DNA of 64,000 nucleotides from Pseudarthrobacter equi. Lineage in GTDB: Bacteria; Actinomycetota; Actinomycetes; Actinomycetales; Micrococcaceae. The notes under the pieces are model-generated. The model ran no database searches and was not told the DNA's origin. It saw only the letters and a list, made by a program, of their open reading frames with translations. This document shows positions 1-8,338 of the stretch, piece by piece. The stretch spans positions 2,976,001 through 3,040,000 of the forward strand of contig NZ_LT629779.1 in the NCBI RefSeq assembly GCF_900105535.1. The letters are read 5' to 3'. The translations under genes were made by a program, and so were the position numbers. Within the stretch, counting starts at the first letter, position 1; every line of letters begins with the position of its first letter.

Positions 1-327
1 CAGGCCGCCCAGTGCGAGCCCCGCCAGAAGCTGCCGCATGGGCACGGCGAAGGTGGTGAACCGCAGCGGGTCCAGGGTCATATCGGCAGAGGATACGGCC
101 ACCGGGATGAGCCCCCACCCAAGGATGGCGATGGATCCGCCCAGCACCACGGCAGTCTGTGCAATTTCGTGGCTTTCGCGCCCCACCATGATCAGCGCGA
201 CCACCAGCGCCCCCACGATTCCCACGGCATAAAGGGCGCCAAAGGCAATACCCACGATTTGCCAGGGGCTGCGCTTGAGCCCGTTGCGCAGCAGAGTCAG
301 CTTGAGCCTTAGGAGGTGCGCAACCAT
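1..327 (-). CDS. ABC transporter permease, N-terminal part (runs off window)
   Basis: The first 109 codons of a membrane protein are visible; the gene continues past the left edge. It starts MVAHLLRLKLTLLRN, then has two clear hydrophobic segments (about residues 24-44 and 55-72), a pattern typical of ABC-2 type exporter permeases. The ATG at 327 lies inside the last codons of the ATP-binding gene (19-nt overlap), so the two are almost certainly translationally coupled and form one exporter. The substrate cannot be told. The permease assignment rests on topology and on the neighbouring ATPase rather than on a diagnostic motif. Confidence 0.75.
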   Translation of the reverse strand, partial: MVAHLLRLKLTLLRNGLKRSPWQIVGIAFGALYAVGIVGALVVALIMVGRESHEIAQTAVVLGGSIAILGWGLIPVAVSSADMTLDPLRFTTFAVPMRQLLAGLALGGL

Positions 328-1127
328 TCCAGCCCTTCCGTGTGGCTCCGGCCGCCCACCAGCTGGACGAAGCGGTCTTCCAGGGAGGCTCCGGCGCGGA
401 CCTCGTCAACGGTTCCGGCAGCCAGCACACGGCCGCCTGCCACCACTGCCACGTGGTCGCACATGCGCTGCACCAGGTCCATTACATGGCTGGAGACAAT
501 GACTGTTCCGCCCGAGGCGACGTAGCTGTCCAGGATTGACCGGATATTCGACGCCGAGACAGGGTCCACGGCTTCAAAAGGCTCATCAAGGACCAGGAGC
601 CGCGGGGCGTGGATCAGTGCCGAAGCGAGGGCGATCTTCTTGGTCATGCCGGCCGAGTAGTCCACCACCAGGGTGCCGGCGTCCTGGGCCAGGTCCATGG
701 CAGCGAGCAGCTCGCCCACCCGGGAAGCCACCACCCCGCGGTCCATGCCGCGCAGCAGCCCGGCATAGGTGATGAGCTGTTCTCCGGTGAGGCGGTCGAA
801 GAGCCGGACGCCATCCGGGAGGATGCCCATCAGCCTTTTGGCCTCCAGGGGATTCACCCAGACATCCACGCCGTGCACCAGGGCCGTGCCGAAGTCCGGG
901 CGGAGAAGCCCCGTCGCCATCGACAGGGTGGTGGTCTTGCCGGCGCCGTTGGGACCCACGATGCCGTAGAAGGAGCCGGCCGGGACATCGAGGCTGATTC
1001 CGTCCACGGCGATCTTGGTGCCAAAACGCTTGGCCAACCCCCGGATGGACAGTGCCGGAACGGCCCCGCCAGGGGGTGGGCCGGCAGGGGTGGGTGGAAG
1101 CGCCGGGTGCGGTTGCGGAGCAGTCAT
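309..1127 (-). CDS. ABC transporter ATP-binding protein
   Basis: Cytoplasmic ATPase subunit (272 aa) of a two-gene ABC exporter with the overlapping permease downstream. Walker A GPNGAGKTT is at residues 58-66, an unusual signature motif YSAGMTKK (in place of LSGGQ) at 157-164, Walker B LLVLDEP at 177-183 and the switch histidine at 214. A Pro-rich tail of about 24 residues precedes the ATPase fold. The degenerate signature occurs in ABC-2 type exporters of the CcmA/YhaQ-like group. The start is ATG 1127, preceded by a TAGTCT -10 box with only 6 nt between, so the mRNA is probably leaderless. Substrate unknown. Confidence 0.9.
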   Translation of the reverse strand: MTAPQPHPALPPTPAGPPPGGAVPALSIRGLAKRFGTKIAVDGISLDVPAGSFYGIVGPNGAGKTTTLSMATGLLRPDFGTALVHGVDVWVNPLEAKRLMGILPDGVRLFDRLTGEQLITYAGLLRGMDRGVVASRVGELLAAMDLAQDAGTLVVDYSAGMTKKIALASALIHAPRLLVLDEPFEAVDPVSASNIRSILDSYVASGGTVIVSSHVMDLVQRMCDHVAVVAGGRVLAAGTVDEVRAGASLEDRFVQLVGGRSHTEGLEWLRTS

Positions 1128-1133
1128 GAAGCC

Positions 1134-1139
1134 AGACTA
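1134..1139 (-). promoter_or_regulatory. -10 element of ABC ATPase gene (leaderless type)
   Basis: TAGTCT (TANNNT) lies 6 nt before the ATG at 1127 on the minus strand. That spacing puts the transcription start on the start codon itself. No Shine-Dalgarno sequence could fit. No good -35 is seen. Confidence 0.5.
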
Positions 1140-1215
1140 GCCCGCAGGTGCCGCCCCTGGGGTCCTCCCGGAGGAGTAGCGACAAAGGCGTACGACGGCG
1201 TCCGCGGGCGGGTGC

Positions 1216-1605
1216 CTAGCGGGCCTTGCGGATGCGGATGGGGCCCTTGGCGGTGCCCGGATCCACCACGGAACCGCCCTGGGTGACCTCGACGTCGCCG
1301 GCGTCAACCAGCCGGCGGGCGGCTTGGCGGACCGGCTCCATCAGACCCCGCCAGTGCTCGCCGCCCACGGCGCGGGCGGCATCGGACGGGCAAATAGTGG
1401 ATGTGGCTGCCCGGGCGGCCAGCAGCTTCAGGATGGCAGTCTCCAGTTCCTTGCCGGTGGGCCCGGAAGAGGAAGAGCCGGAGGCGGACTTGCCGGAGGC
1501 GGACTTGCCGGACGGGGCAGCGCCGCGAGGTGCCGCGTCATCCGATGGCTTCGGCCCGTTCACGGCATGCCGTTCAGAACGAGCGCCGCGGAATGGCGCG
1601 CTCAT
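1216..1605 (-). CDS. DUF3253 domain protein
   Basis: Small protein of about 129 aa. After a low-complexity Ser/Gly/Lys-rich linker (about residues 28-50, with SGKSASGKSASGSSSSG) the C-terminal 80 residues form a compact helix-rich domain (KELETAILKLLAARAATSTICPSDAARAV) resembling DUF3253, a winged-helix-like family of unknown function often found with oxidoreductases. The ATG at 1605 overlaps the 3' end of the oxidoreductase gene by 32 nt; a GTG at 1563 is an alternative start. Neither has a clear ribosome site, so it is likely coupled to the gene upstream. No function can be assigned. Confidence 0.7.
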   Translation of the reverse strand: MSAPFRGARSERHAVNGPKPSDDAAPRGAAPSGKSASGKSASGSSSSGPTGKELETAILKLLAARAATSTICPSDAARAVGGEHWRGLMEPVRQAARRLVDAGDVEVTQGGSVVDPGTAKGPIRIRKAR

Positions 1606-2671
1606 ACTGCGGAACCCACGGCAGGTCATGACCCAATTCGAAGGCCGCACGAAGCCACCAGTGCGGATCGCGGAGCGCCGCCCTGGCAATCAGCACCGCA
1701 TCCGCCTGGCCAGTGGCCACAGCGTGCTCCGCCTGCCCGGCGGAGGTCAGGAGTCCCACCGTGCCGGTGGGCACTCCGGTTTCCTCCCGGATGGCGGCAG
1801 CGAATCCGGTCTGGTAACCCGGGCCCACGGTGATTTCCTGGTGGGCCACCGCTCCCCCACTGGAAACGTCGATCAGGTCCACGCCATGCTCCGCCGCCTG
1901 GCGAGCCAGGCGGACAGACTCCGGCAGGCCGATGCCGCCCGGCGCCCAGTCGCTGGCGGAAATCCGCAGCAGGAGCGGCATTGAGTCCGGGATGGCGGAC
2001 CGAACGGCATCGATGACGGCGAGCATCAGGCGGTTCCGCCGTTCCTCGTCGCCGCCCCATTCGTCGTCACGGGTGTTGCTCAAGGGGCTCTGGAACTGGT
2101 GCAGCAGGTAGCCGTGGGCCCCGTGGATCTCCACAGTGTCGAAGCCGGCATCGACCGCCCGGACCGCGGCAGCGACGAAGTCCGTAACCACTGCCTGGAT
2201 CTGGTCCCCGGTCATGGCGGCCGGAGTGTCGTACCCCTCGAACGCGATTGCCGACGGGCCAACCGTGGTCCAGCCGCCCTCCGATTCGGGCACCGTCCCG
2301 CGCCGGCCGGAAAACGGCCAAAACGTGGAGGCCTTCCGGCCGGCGTGGGCCAACTGGACGCCGATCCTGGCCCCGCCGGTGCCGTGCTGGTGCACGAACG
2401 AGGTAATCCGCCGCCAGGCGTGAACCTGATCGTCGTTCCAGATGCCGGCGTCGCGCGGGCTGATGCGGCCTTCGGGGTTCACGGCTGCCGCCTCGGTGAG
2501 GATCAGCGCGGCCCCGCCGGCGGCAAAGGAGCCCAAATGCATCAGGTGCCAGTCGTTGGGAACACCCGGGGCGGCGTCGGCATCGCAACTGTATTGGCAC
2601 ATGGGTGATACCCAGCCCCGGTGCTGCAGTTCCAGGGACCTCAGCTTCAGCGGCTCGAAGAGCGCCGGCAC
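1574..2671 (-). CDS. NADH:flavin oxidoreductase, old yellow enzyme family (YqjM-like)
   Basis: FMN-dependent ene-reductase, 365 aa, a TIM-barrel protein. The N-terminal PMCQYS motif holds Cys25 and Tyr27, the residue pair that marks the thermophilic-like YqjM/NamA class. EIHGAHGYLLHQF carries the substrate-binding His183/His186 and the proton donor Tyr188. The class reduces activated C=C bonds with NAD(P)H; the physiological substrate is usually unknown. The start is GTG 2671, overlapping by one base the stop of the YbbN-like gene (TAGTG), and the 3' end overlaps the DUF3253 gene, so the three form one operon. Confidence 0.9.
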   Translation of the reverse strand: MPALFEPLKLRSLELQHRGWVSPMCQYSCDADAAPGVPNDWHLMHLGSFAAGGAALILTEAAAVNPEGRISPRDAGIWNDDQVHAWRRITSFVHQHGTGGARIGVQLAHAGRKASTFWPFSGRRGTVPESEGGWTTVGPSAIAFEGYDTPAAMTGDQIQAVVTDFVAAAVRAVDAGFDTVEIHGAHGYLLHQFQSPLSNTRDDEWGGDEERRNRLMLAVIDAVRSAIPDSMPLLLRISASDWAPGGIGLPESVRLARQAAEHGVDLIDVSSGGAVAHQEITVGPGYQTGFAAAIREETGVPTGTVGLLTSAGQAEHAVATGQADAVLIARAALRDPHWWLRAAFELGHDLPWVPQYERAIPRRSF

Positions 2672-3675
2672 TAGAAGAGCACCCTCGCCAGGGCCTGGCG
2701 CGCCTTGGCCACCCGTTCGTCCGAGGCCCCCACGACGTCAAACAGCTCCAGCAGCCGCACCCGCGCGGTCTCACGCTCCGGGCCGAAGTTCCGGCCGATA
2801 AAGGCCACCACGCGGTTCAGCCCATCCTCAACGTGGCCCCCGGCGACATCAAGGTCCGCGACGCCCAGCTGCGCTTCAATGTTGTCCGGCTCATTGGCCG
2901 CCAGCGCCCGGATGGCCTCGGTGTCCTGGGCAGACACCACCTGCAGCCTGGCCATCAGCTCCACCTGTGCCAGGCCGGCCTTGGCCTCGTGATCGGACGG
3001 CATCTCGTTAAGGGCCTGCCGGTACGCTTCTGCCGCCGACTCGTAGTCCCCTGCTTCGATGGCGTCGTACGCGGCCTGGTGCAGCGGGGGCAACGGAGCT
3101 TCTTCCGGTTCGCCGCCGTCCCCGGCGTTCAGGCTGCCGGTGACACCGTTGGCAGCGGCAACCTTCAGCAGTTCATCGAAAAGGCTGCGCACCTGTTCTT
3201 CCTCGGCGTGGCCCTGGAAGAGGGGAACCGGCTGCCCCTTCAGGACGGCCACTGCAGTGGGCACGGCCTGGACCTGGAAGGCCTGGGCAAGCTGGGGGAA
3301 CGCTTCGATGTCAGCAGCGCCCAGTACCAGCCGGCCGCCGTAGCCGGCCACCACGCGGTCCAGGACCTCAAGGGCCGCAGCGGATTCCGGGGAGTACGGA
3401 GCCCACAGGGCGAAGACCACCGGCACCTGCGCGGAGAGCTCCACGAGCTGCTGGAAGTTCATCTCCGTCACCTCGACCCGCAACTCGGGGCCATTTCCCG
3501 GACCGCTTGTCCCACCGGCCGCCGGGGTGCCCGCCGGGGCATCCTGCGACGGCGGTGCCGCTGACGGCGACGGAGCGGCGGGGCGTTGCTTCAGGCTGGA
3601 AAGATCGACGGCGCCGCGCAGGTTAAGCAGGTTGGCAGCGGCCGGAGGGACTGGACGGGAAGCAGGCGAACTCAT
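2671..3675 (-). CDS. YbbN-like co-chaperone: thioredoxin fold plus TPR, redox site lost
   Basis: A 334-aa cytoplasmic protein with a Pro/Ala-rich N-terminus (about 1-62), a thioredoxin-like domain (about 65-175) and a C-terminal tetratricopeptide-like helical region (about 195-334). The thioredoxin active site CGPC is replaced by APYS (residues 92-95, in FALWAPYSPES), so it cannot do dithiol chemistry. This fits the YbbN/CnoX family, which acts as a holdase or co-chaperone rather than an oxidoreductase. The ATG at 3675 is preferred over an upstream GTG at 3693, because a TAGAGT -10 box lies 7 nt before it. First gene of an operon with the old yellow enzyme and DUF3253. Confidence 0.85.
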   Translation of the reverse strand: MSSPASRPVPPAAANLLNLRGAVDLSSLKQRPAAPSPSAAPPSQDAPAGTPAAGGTSGPGNGPELRVEVTEMNFQQLVELSAQVPVVFALWAPYSPESAAALEVLDRVVAGYGGRLVLGAADIEAFPQLAQAFQVQAVPTAVAVLKGQPVPLFQGHAEEEQVRSLFDELLKVAAANGVTGSLNAGDGGEPEEAPLPPLHQAAYDAIEAGDYESAAEAYRQALNEMPSDHEAKAGLAQVELMARLQVVSAQDTEAIRALAANEPDNIEAQLGVADLDVAGGHVEDGLNRVVAFIGRNFGPERETARVRLLELFDVVGASDERVAKARQALARVLF

Positions 3676-3682
3676 GCTTCCC

Positions 3683-3688
3683 ACTCTA
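3683..3688 (-). promoter_or_regulatory. -10 element of YbbN-like gene (leaderless type)
   Basis: TAGAGT on the minus strand ends 7 nt before ATG 3675, the spacing expected if transcription starts at the initiation codon. GGGAAG in the gap could also act as a weak ribosome site. Confidence 0.45.
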
Positions 3689-3744
3689 GCCACTGCGGCC
3701 GCTGCCGGTGGTACTGCGGTAATGGGACTACTTGGTGCGGGCGG

Positions 3745-5448
3745 CTACTTGAAGCTGGCGCCCACGAGCCCGCGGGTTGCTGCCACAAGCTTCATGGGAT
3801 CGGAGGACCCCGCCGGCGGCACGTAGACCGCCACCGACTCGGCGAAGCTCAGGACCATGCCCGTGGTGGTTTCCTTGCCTCCGGCCAGGGCTGCGGCGTC
3901 GTCACCAATGGAGAGCTTGTCTCCGGCGGCCTTCGGGGTTCCTTCGAAGCCGAAGTTGATGCGGCCCAGCACCAGTGCGCCGCCATCTTCGGTGCGGAAC
4001 ACCACGGTGCCTTCGGGGGCCACCTTGTGGGTGAAGGAGAAGTTTCCGTTTTCGCCGGCCTTGACCACCTCGGCCTGGTAGGACAGGGTGTCGGCAATGT
4101 ACGGCGAGGACTCGCCTTCCACGATCTTGTCCTTGAACGCCGAATCGGCATTGCTGAGCCGGTCGGCCAGGCCCGACAGGGCCTCTTCCCCGGTGTACAG
4201 CAGGCCGGTCTTGTCTTTAGCCTCCACGGTCTCAGTGCCGTTCCGGCTGATGGCGGGGAACGTGGTGCCCGGCTGGAGCGGAGTGGTCTCCATGAGCTTG
4301 TAGTTTTCCCGCGGGGACTTCTGGACGAGGGTCAGCAGCTGGGGAACCACGTTGCCATCACCCTGGGAAACGGCGAGGACCGAGCGCGGCCATCCGCGGT
4401 CCGTGGTGACCGCCGTCGTCAGGAGCTTGGTGGAACGGACCGGCATGCGGGCCTCATACGAGCCCACCTGCGAGCGGATCTTGTAGTTCGAGGTACGGAC
4501 TTCCAGCTCCGTACCGCCCACCCGGTCAGCCAGTTTTGCAGCATCCTTGGCGGCGTCGCCGGCGTCGGCAGCACTGGACACCTGCTCAAGGATGCGGCGG
4601 AACTGCACGTCCAGCAGGACGGGGGCGGCGTTTCCACCCTGGGCGGCAGGCGCCGAGGCAGAGCCCGTGGGAGCGGGGGCAGGCGATGTGGCGGCCGTGG
4701 CGGCAGTTCCCGTGCCGGCCAGTACCGCAGCGGCCACGCCGGCGGCCGCCATGGTGACCCTGGAGGAGGAGCGGGCCTGCTTGCGTGCACGGGCACGCTG
4801 GGCGAATCCGCTGCCCTCGCCGTCGCCGTCACCGTCGCGACGGCGGGCCGAGAGCACGGCGAGGACAATCCCGCCAAGGATGAGCAGCGCGCCGAGGACC
4901 ATCAGCGGGATGGCCCAGGGGGTGGCGGTGTCGTTGGGAAAGGTCATCGAGACAGTCGCGGGAGCAGCCTTGGTTCCGTCAGCGGCCAGCAGCAACGTCC
5001 AGTCGCCGTCCGCCGGAGGCGTCCAGGAGTATTCAAGCTCACCGCTGGCATTCTCCGTGGTGACCCAAAGGTCGGATCCTGCAGGGTTGGGTGCCGTGGC
5101 TTCGCCGTCGGTATGTTCAACCTGCAGGGACTTGCCGTCCTCGGACGTTCCCGTGATGGTGTTGTGCGCAGCGGTGCCCACCCATGCCTCAACGTCATCG
5201 GGCCGGCCCGCGGCAAGCATGAAGTTGCCGTCGCCCTGGACATCGATCTTGACGGTTCCGCCGTGGAGTGTCCGCAGCTTCTGGTCGAAGACGGTCAACG
5301 GGGCAGCCGTAGCGTCGGCCGGCGCGGACGCCGTAAAGGTCTCGGAAGGGGCCCAGATGGTCTTCTGGCCGATACCGGCCAGAAGTGTCAGGAGGCCGAG
5401 CAGCACAAGTGCGGCTGCAGTCTTTAAACGCAAGGGAACACCTATCAT
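3745..5448 (-). CDS. Uncharacterised multi-domain membrane/envelope protein
   Basis: A 567-aa protein I do not recognise. It has an N-terminal signal-anchor helix (about residues 10-27), a predicted extracytoplasmic beta-rich domain (about 40-175), a second membrane helix (178-200, WAIPLMVLGALLILGG), a basic linker of about 30 residues with an Arg/Lys-rich stretch, a third hydrophobic segment with signal-peptide character (232-252) ending in an Ala/Pro/Thr linker, and a soluble C-terminal domain (about 270-567). The order suggests two exported domains joined through a membrane hairpin. Start ATG 5448 has no strong ribosome site; GTG 5439 is possible. It is monocistronic and divergent from the AI-2E transporter gene. 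Confidence 0.7.
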   Translation of the reverse strand: MIGVPLRLKTAAALVLLGLLTLLAGIGQKTIWAPSETFTASAPADATAAPLTVFDQKLRTLHGGTVKIDVQGDGNFMLAAGRPDDVEAWVGTAAHNTITGTSEDGKSLQVEHTDGEATAPNPAGSDLWVTTENASGELEYSWTPPADGDWTLLLAADGTKAAPATVSMTFPNDTATPWAIPLMVLGALLILGGIVLAVLSARRRDGDGDGEGSGFAQRARARKQARSSSRVTMAAAGVAAAVLAGTGTAATAATSPAPAPTGSASAPAAQGGNAAPVLLDVQFRRILEQVSSAADAGDAAKDAAKLADRVGGTELEVRTSNYKIRSQVGSYEARMPVRSTKLLTTAVTTDRGWPRSVLAVSQGDGNVVPQLLTLVQKSPRENYKLMETTPLQPGTTFPAISRNGTETVEAKDKTGLLYTGEEALSGLADRLSNADSAFKDKIVEGESSPYIADTLSYQAEVVKAGENGNFSFTHKVAPEGTVVFRTEDGGALVLGRINFGFEGTPKAAGDKLSIGDDAAALAGGKETTTGMVLSFAESVAVYVPPAGSSDPMKLVAATRGLVGASFK

Positions 5449-5469
5449 CAGCGGGGTTTAGCTTCAATA

Positions 5470-5485
5470 GTAACCATTTTGTTAC
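5470..5485. promoter_or_regulatory. Inverted repeat in promoter region of membrane protein gene
   Basis: GTAAC-N6-GTTAC forms a short perfect dyad in an AT-rich patch about 25 bp upstream of the minus-strand start at 5448. A TACTAT hexamer (minus strand) overlaps its edge and could be the -10 box. Candidate operator; no regulator can be named. Confidence 0.35.
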
Positions 5486-5564
5486 CACGAGCCCCAGTTC
5501 AGGCCCGGTTCATGGCTATCCGGCAGTCCTCGCCAGGAGTCTCTGCGGTGCTCCTCCGCAGGTG

Positions 5565-5593
5565 TTGACAAGCCTGCTGATAGTGTTTGCGAT
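5565..5593 (+). promoter_or_regulatory. Candidate sigma-A promoter for AI-2E transporter gene
   Basis: A consensus -35 TTGACA (5565-5570) is followed after 17 nt by TGCGAT (5588-5593), which matches TATAAT at only 3 of 6 positions. This leaves a leader of about 50 nt before the GTG at 5651. Confidence 0.35.
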
Positions 5594-5650
5594 GATCATC
5601 ACACCGGCCCGCCAAGGCGGTGCCATGCACGGAACAGGCGCCAAAAACCA

Positions 5651-6961
5651 GTGACTGACAAGACGGACGAGTCCTCCCAGGCAGCAGGCGATCCAAGGGA
5701 CGTTGGACCGTCGCCCGCGGTCCCCCAGGGGCCCGGAACTGCCCACCGGAAGGGCGCCGCCGCAGCAGCGCTGGGCTTCCTGGCACGTCGCCTCCGCCAG
5801 CCGCTGCCCGGCGCGCAGCCGCGGCTCCGTTTCGAGATGCCCCCGGAATACTCCCAGCAGGACCAAACCACCGAGGACCCCGACGGCGTGACGCGCCCCC
5901 AGTTCGGCGCCCCCGGACCACGGATGTCCCCGCAACATCCGCTCTACATGGGCTTCATGGGAACCGTCGGCGTCGGGGTGGCGCTGCTGGTCTACTGGAT
6001 TGGATCACACACCACCCAGTTGCTCCTGTGGATCGTTGCGGCGCTCTTCATCGCGCTGGGCCTCGAGCCCGTGGTGAAGTGGCTCGAGAACCGGAAGATC
6101 CCCCGGCCGGCCGGAATCCTGATGTCAGTCTCCGTGCTGATCGTCGCCGTAGTGGGCTTCTTTGCCACCCTGATCCCAACGATCGTCCAGCAGGTCACCG
6201 AGATAGTGCAGCAGGCGCCCACGTGGGTGCGGGATTTCATGAACTCGGACCTTTTCCGCACCCTTGACGACCAGTTCGGTGTCCGCGACCGCATCGCCGA
6301 TGAGTTGAACAAGTTCGTCAACGATCCCAACGCCGTGGGCGGAATCGCCGGCGGCGTCGTGGGGTTCGGCTCCACGGTGGCCAATGGCCTGTTCGGTGCC
6401 CTGATCGTCCTGGTGCTCAGCCTCTACTTCCTTGCTGCCCTGCCGGCAATGAAGAAGTGGGGTTACCGGCTGGCCCCGCGTTCCCGCCGGCACCGGGTGG
6501 AGGCGTTGTCGGATGCCATCACCAAGTCCGTGGGCAACTACGTGATCGGCCAGGCCTGCGTTGCCCTGCTCAATGCCACCTTCGCCTTCATCGTGATGTC
6601 GATTGTGGGCATTCCGTTCGCCCTGCTGCTCGCGTTCGTGGTGGCACTGCTTGCCTTTATCCCGCTGGTGGGTGCCATGATCGCCGGCGTTGTCGTAGTC
6701 CTCATCGCCCTGACCGTGGGCTGGCAGACGGCCGCCATCTACGCCATCTGCTACTTTGCCTACCTCCAGTTCGAGGCCTACTTCATCTCGCCACGCATCA
6801 TGCAGAAGGCCGTGGCCGTTCCCGGTGCCGTCGCCGTCATTTCCGTGATCGCCGGCGGCAGCCTGCTGGGGGTCCTGGGCGCCCTTATCGCGATTCCCAC
6901 GGCGGCTGCCATCCTGTTGCTGATCAAGGAGATCTATATCGTCCGGCAGGACCAGCACTAG
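5651..6961 (+). CDS. AI-2E family transporter (TqsA/PerM-like)
   Basis: A 436-aa polytopic membrane protein of the AI-2E exporter/PerM family. A hydrophilic N-terminal extension of about 95 residues, rich in Gly, Pro and acidic residues, precedes roughly eight membrane helices that begin near VGVALLVYW. The family signature regions are visible: a cytoplasmic amphipathic stretch (PTIVQQVTEIVQQAPTWV), then YVIGQACVALLNATFAFI, then a C-terminal pair around YISPRIMQKAVAVP. The family exports autoinducer-2 or ions; the substrate here is not evident. It starts at GTG 5651 without a good ribosome site, and the first ATG that keeps all helices is downstream, so the start is uncertain. Confidence 0.85.
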   Translation: MTDKTDESSQAAGDPRDVGPSPAVPQGPGTAHRKGAAAAALGFLARRLRQPLPGAQPRLRFEMPPEYSQQDQTTEDPDGVTRPQFGAPGPRMSPQHPLYMGFMGTVGVGVALLVYWIGSHTTQLLLWIVAALFIALGLEPVVKWLENRKIPRPAGILMSVSVLIVAVVGFFATLIPTIVQQVTEIVQQAPTWVRDFMNSDLFRTLDDQFGVRDRIADELNKFVNDPNAVGGIAGGVVGFGSTVANGLFGALIVLVLSLYFLAALPAMKKWGYRLAPRSRRHRVEALSDAITKSVGNYVIGQACVALLNATFAFIVMSIVGIPFALLLAFVVALLAFIPLVGAMIAGVVVVLIALTVGWQTAAIYAICYFAYLQFEAYFISPRIMQKAVAVPGAVAVISVIAGGSLLGVLGALIAIPTAAAILLLIKEIYIVRQDQH

Positions 6962-6997
6962 CCCGGCAACCGCGGGGATGCCCGCTTCGGGGACGGG

Positions 6998-7798
6998 TCA
7001 GGAGGCGGCAGTCGCCGTGGGCCCGTCCCACTCGGTCGGCAGTGCAGCGGCGTTCCCGTCCGTTGCGGACACCCGCCCCACAATCTCGTTCAGGACCCGC
7101 GCGGCGTACTTCTCGCCCACCCACAGATGCTTTGCGCCGTCCACGCCCAGCACGTGCGCTTGGGGAACCAGGCTGAAGCGGGCTGCGGCCTCGGCGGGCT
7201 GGAGGAAGTCATCGTGCTCCGGCACCAGGACCGTCAGCGGTTTGCCCGACTCCGCCCACAGCTGCAGGTGCTTGTCCGTGGCCCGGTGCAGCGGCGGGGA
7301 CAGCAGGACAGCACCCTCCACCTGCGATGCCACAGGTTCGGTGGCACCGTACATCAGTGCCAGTTCCGTGCCGAAGGACCAGCCCACCAGCCACCGGTTG
7401 GGCAGCCCGCGTTCGACGGCGAAACGGACCGCCGCTTCCACGTCGTGGCGTTCCCCCACGCCTTCCTCGAACGCACCCGTGCTGGTGCCCCGGGGGGAGC
7501 CGGTGCCGCGCGTGTTGAAACGCAGCACTGCGATGCCGGCCAGCGCCGGCAGCCGGTAGGACGCCTTGCGGTAGACGTGCGAGTCCATGAAGCCGCCGTG
7601 CGTAGGAAGCGGGTGCAACGTGATCAGCGTGGCCCGGACCTCGCCGGATTCCGGCAGGGCGAGTTCGCCCACCAGAGTGTGTCCGTCCGCTGTCTGCAGC
7701 TCGACGTTCTCGCGCCTGGCCGGCAGGACCGTGGAGGCACGGATGGGAACGGGGCCAGCGGCCTGGCTGAATTCGTACGACGCCGGATCAAAAGTCAT
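6998..7798 (-). CDS. Alpha/beta hydrolase (serine hydrolase)
   Basis: Cytoplasmic alpha/beta-hydrolase of 266 aa. The nucleophile elbow GWSFG places the catalytic Ser at 141, with acid candidates Asp196/197 (EHDDF) and His224 (GAKHLW). THGGFMDSHVYRKAS forms the oxyanion-hole region. It resembles small serine hydrolases annotated as dienelactone-hydrolase-like. There is no signal peptide. It converges on the AI-2E transporter gene. TAAGCT lies 7 nt before ATG 7798, so the transcript is probably leaderless. Substrate unknown. Confidence 0.85.
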   Translation of the reverse strand: MTFDPASYEFSQAAGPVPIRASTVLPARRENVELQTADGHTLVGELALPESGEVRATLITLHPLPTHGGFMDSHVYRKASYRLPALAGIAVLRFNTRGTGSPRGTSTGAFEEGVGERHDVEAAVRFAVERGLPNRWLVGWSFGTELALMYGATEPVASQVEGAVLLSPPLHRATDKHLQLWAESGKPLTVLVPEHDDFLQPAEAAARFSLVPQAHVLGVDGAKHLWVGEKYAARVLNEIVGRVSATDGNAAALPTEWDGPTATAAS

Positions 7799-7805
7799 GC
7801 CTGCC

Positions 7806-7811
7806 AGCTTA
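7806..7811 (-). promoter_or_regulatory. -10 element of hydrolase gene (leaderless type)
   Basis: TAAGCT on the minus strand, 7 nt upstream of ATG 7798. GGCAGG in the gap is a poor alternative ribosome site. Confidence 0.4.
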
Positions 7812-7869
7812 GCGACAGCGGGCGGTCTCCACGGCCCGGGCTCCTCCGCGCCAGCTGTTCAGTGCCGCG

Positions 7870-8223
7870 TCAGCGGTACCTGTAGCTGCGCGAATTCCAG
7901 CAGTTCGTGTGCCAGTGGCGGCGTTCAGCGAGGCCGGCGGCGGCACCGAACAGGTGGTCGTCCTTCCAGACCACCAGGTGTGCCACCCCGGGCAGCACGG
8001 CGGTGGAACATTCGGGGCAGATGTAGGTCTTCGCCGCGTTACGCGCTGTCATGCTGCGGACCATCCATTCCCCGTCCGGGGCGCTTTCCCGGCGGGCGAT
8101 GCCTGCCCGGGCCCGTTCGAGGTCCAGTTCGGGAACGTCACCGTTCCCCTTTTTTCCGGTTCCCCGCCCGGTTGCCGCAGGCTTCCCGGACACGGGACGG
8201 CGGGGACGGTTGGAGCGCGGCAT
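7870..8223 (-). CDS. Small zinc-ribbon protein of unknown function
   Basis: A 117-aa basic protein. The first 40 residues are Arg/Lys/Gly/Pro-rich. The C-terminal half carries CPEC (about 71-74) and a distal H-x-x-C (WHTNCWN), a pattern that could hold one zinc ion. Similar proteins are widespread in actinobacteria and are often labelled ATP/GTP-binding without any visible Walker motif, and none is present here. It is divergent from nucS, with 115 nt between the two starts. The basic tail suggests nucleic-acid contact, but that is inference. Confidence 0.7.
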   Translation of the reverse strand: MPRSNRPRRPVSGKPAATGRGTGKKGNGDVPELDLERARAGIARRESAPDGEWMVRSMTARNAAKTYICPECSTAVLPGVAHLVVWKDDHLFGAAAGLAERRHWHTNCWNSRSYRYR

Positions 8224-8325
8224 GCATCCATTCTGCCCCAGCGGGACGGGGCGCTACTGCAGCCTCTCCGCGAAGAGTGGTGCACTGCCGCCGGCCCCCG
8301 TCGTCATTCCCGCTCCGGCACCCGG

Positions 8326-8331
8326 TAGTGT
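8326..8331 (+). promoter_or_regulatory. -10 element of nucS (leaderless type)
   Basis: TAGTGT ends 7 nt before the GTG at 8339, predicting a transcript that starts on the initiation codon. It supports this GTG over in-frame upstream starts. No convincing -35 hexamer. Confidence 0.55.
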
Positions 8332-8338
8332 GTACGGC

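Noticed and set aside
3586..5427. 613-codon plus-strand frame opposite the unknown membrane protein
   Set aside because: No hydrophobic or domain pattern and biased Gly/Arg composition; the minus-strand frame has coherent membrane helices and a plausible start.
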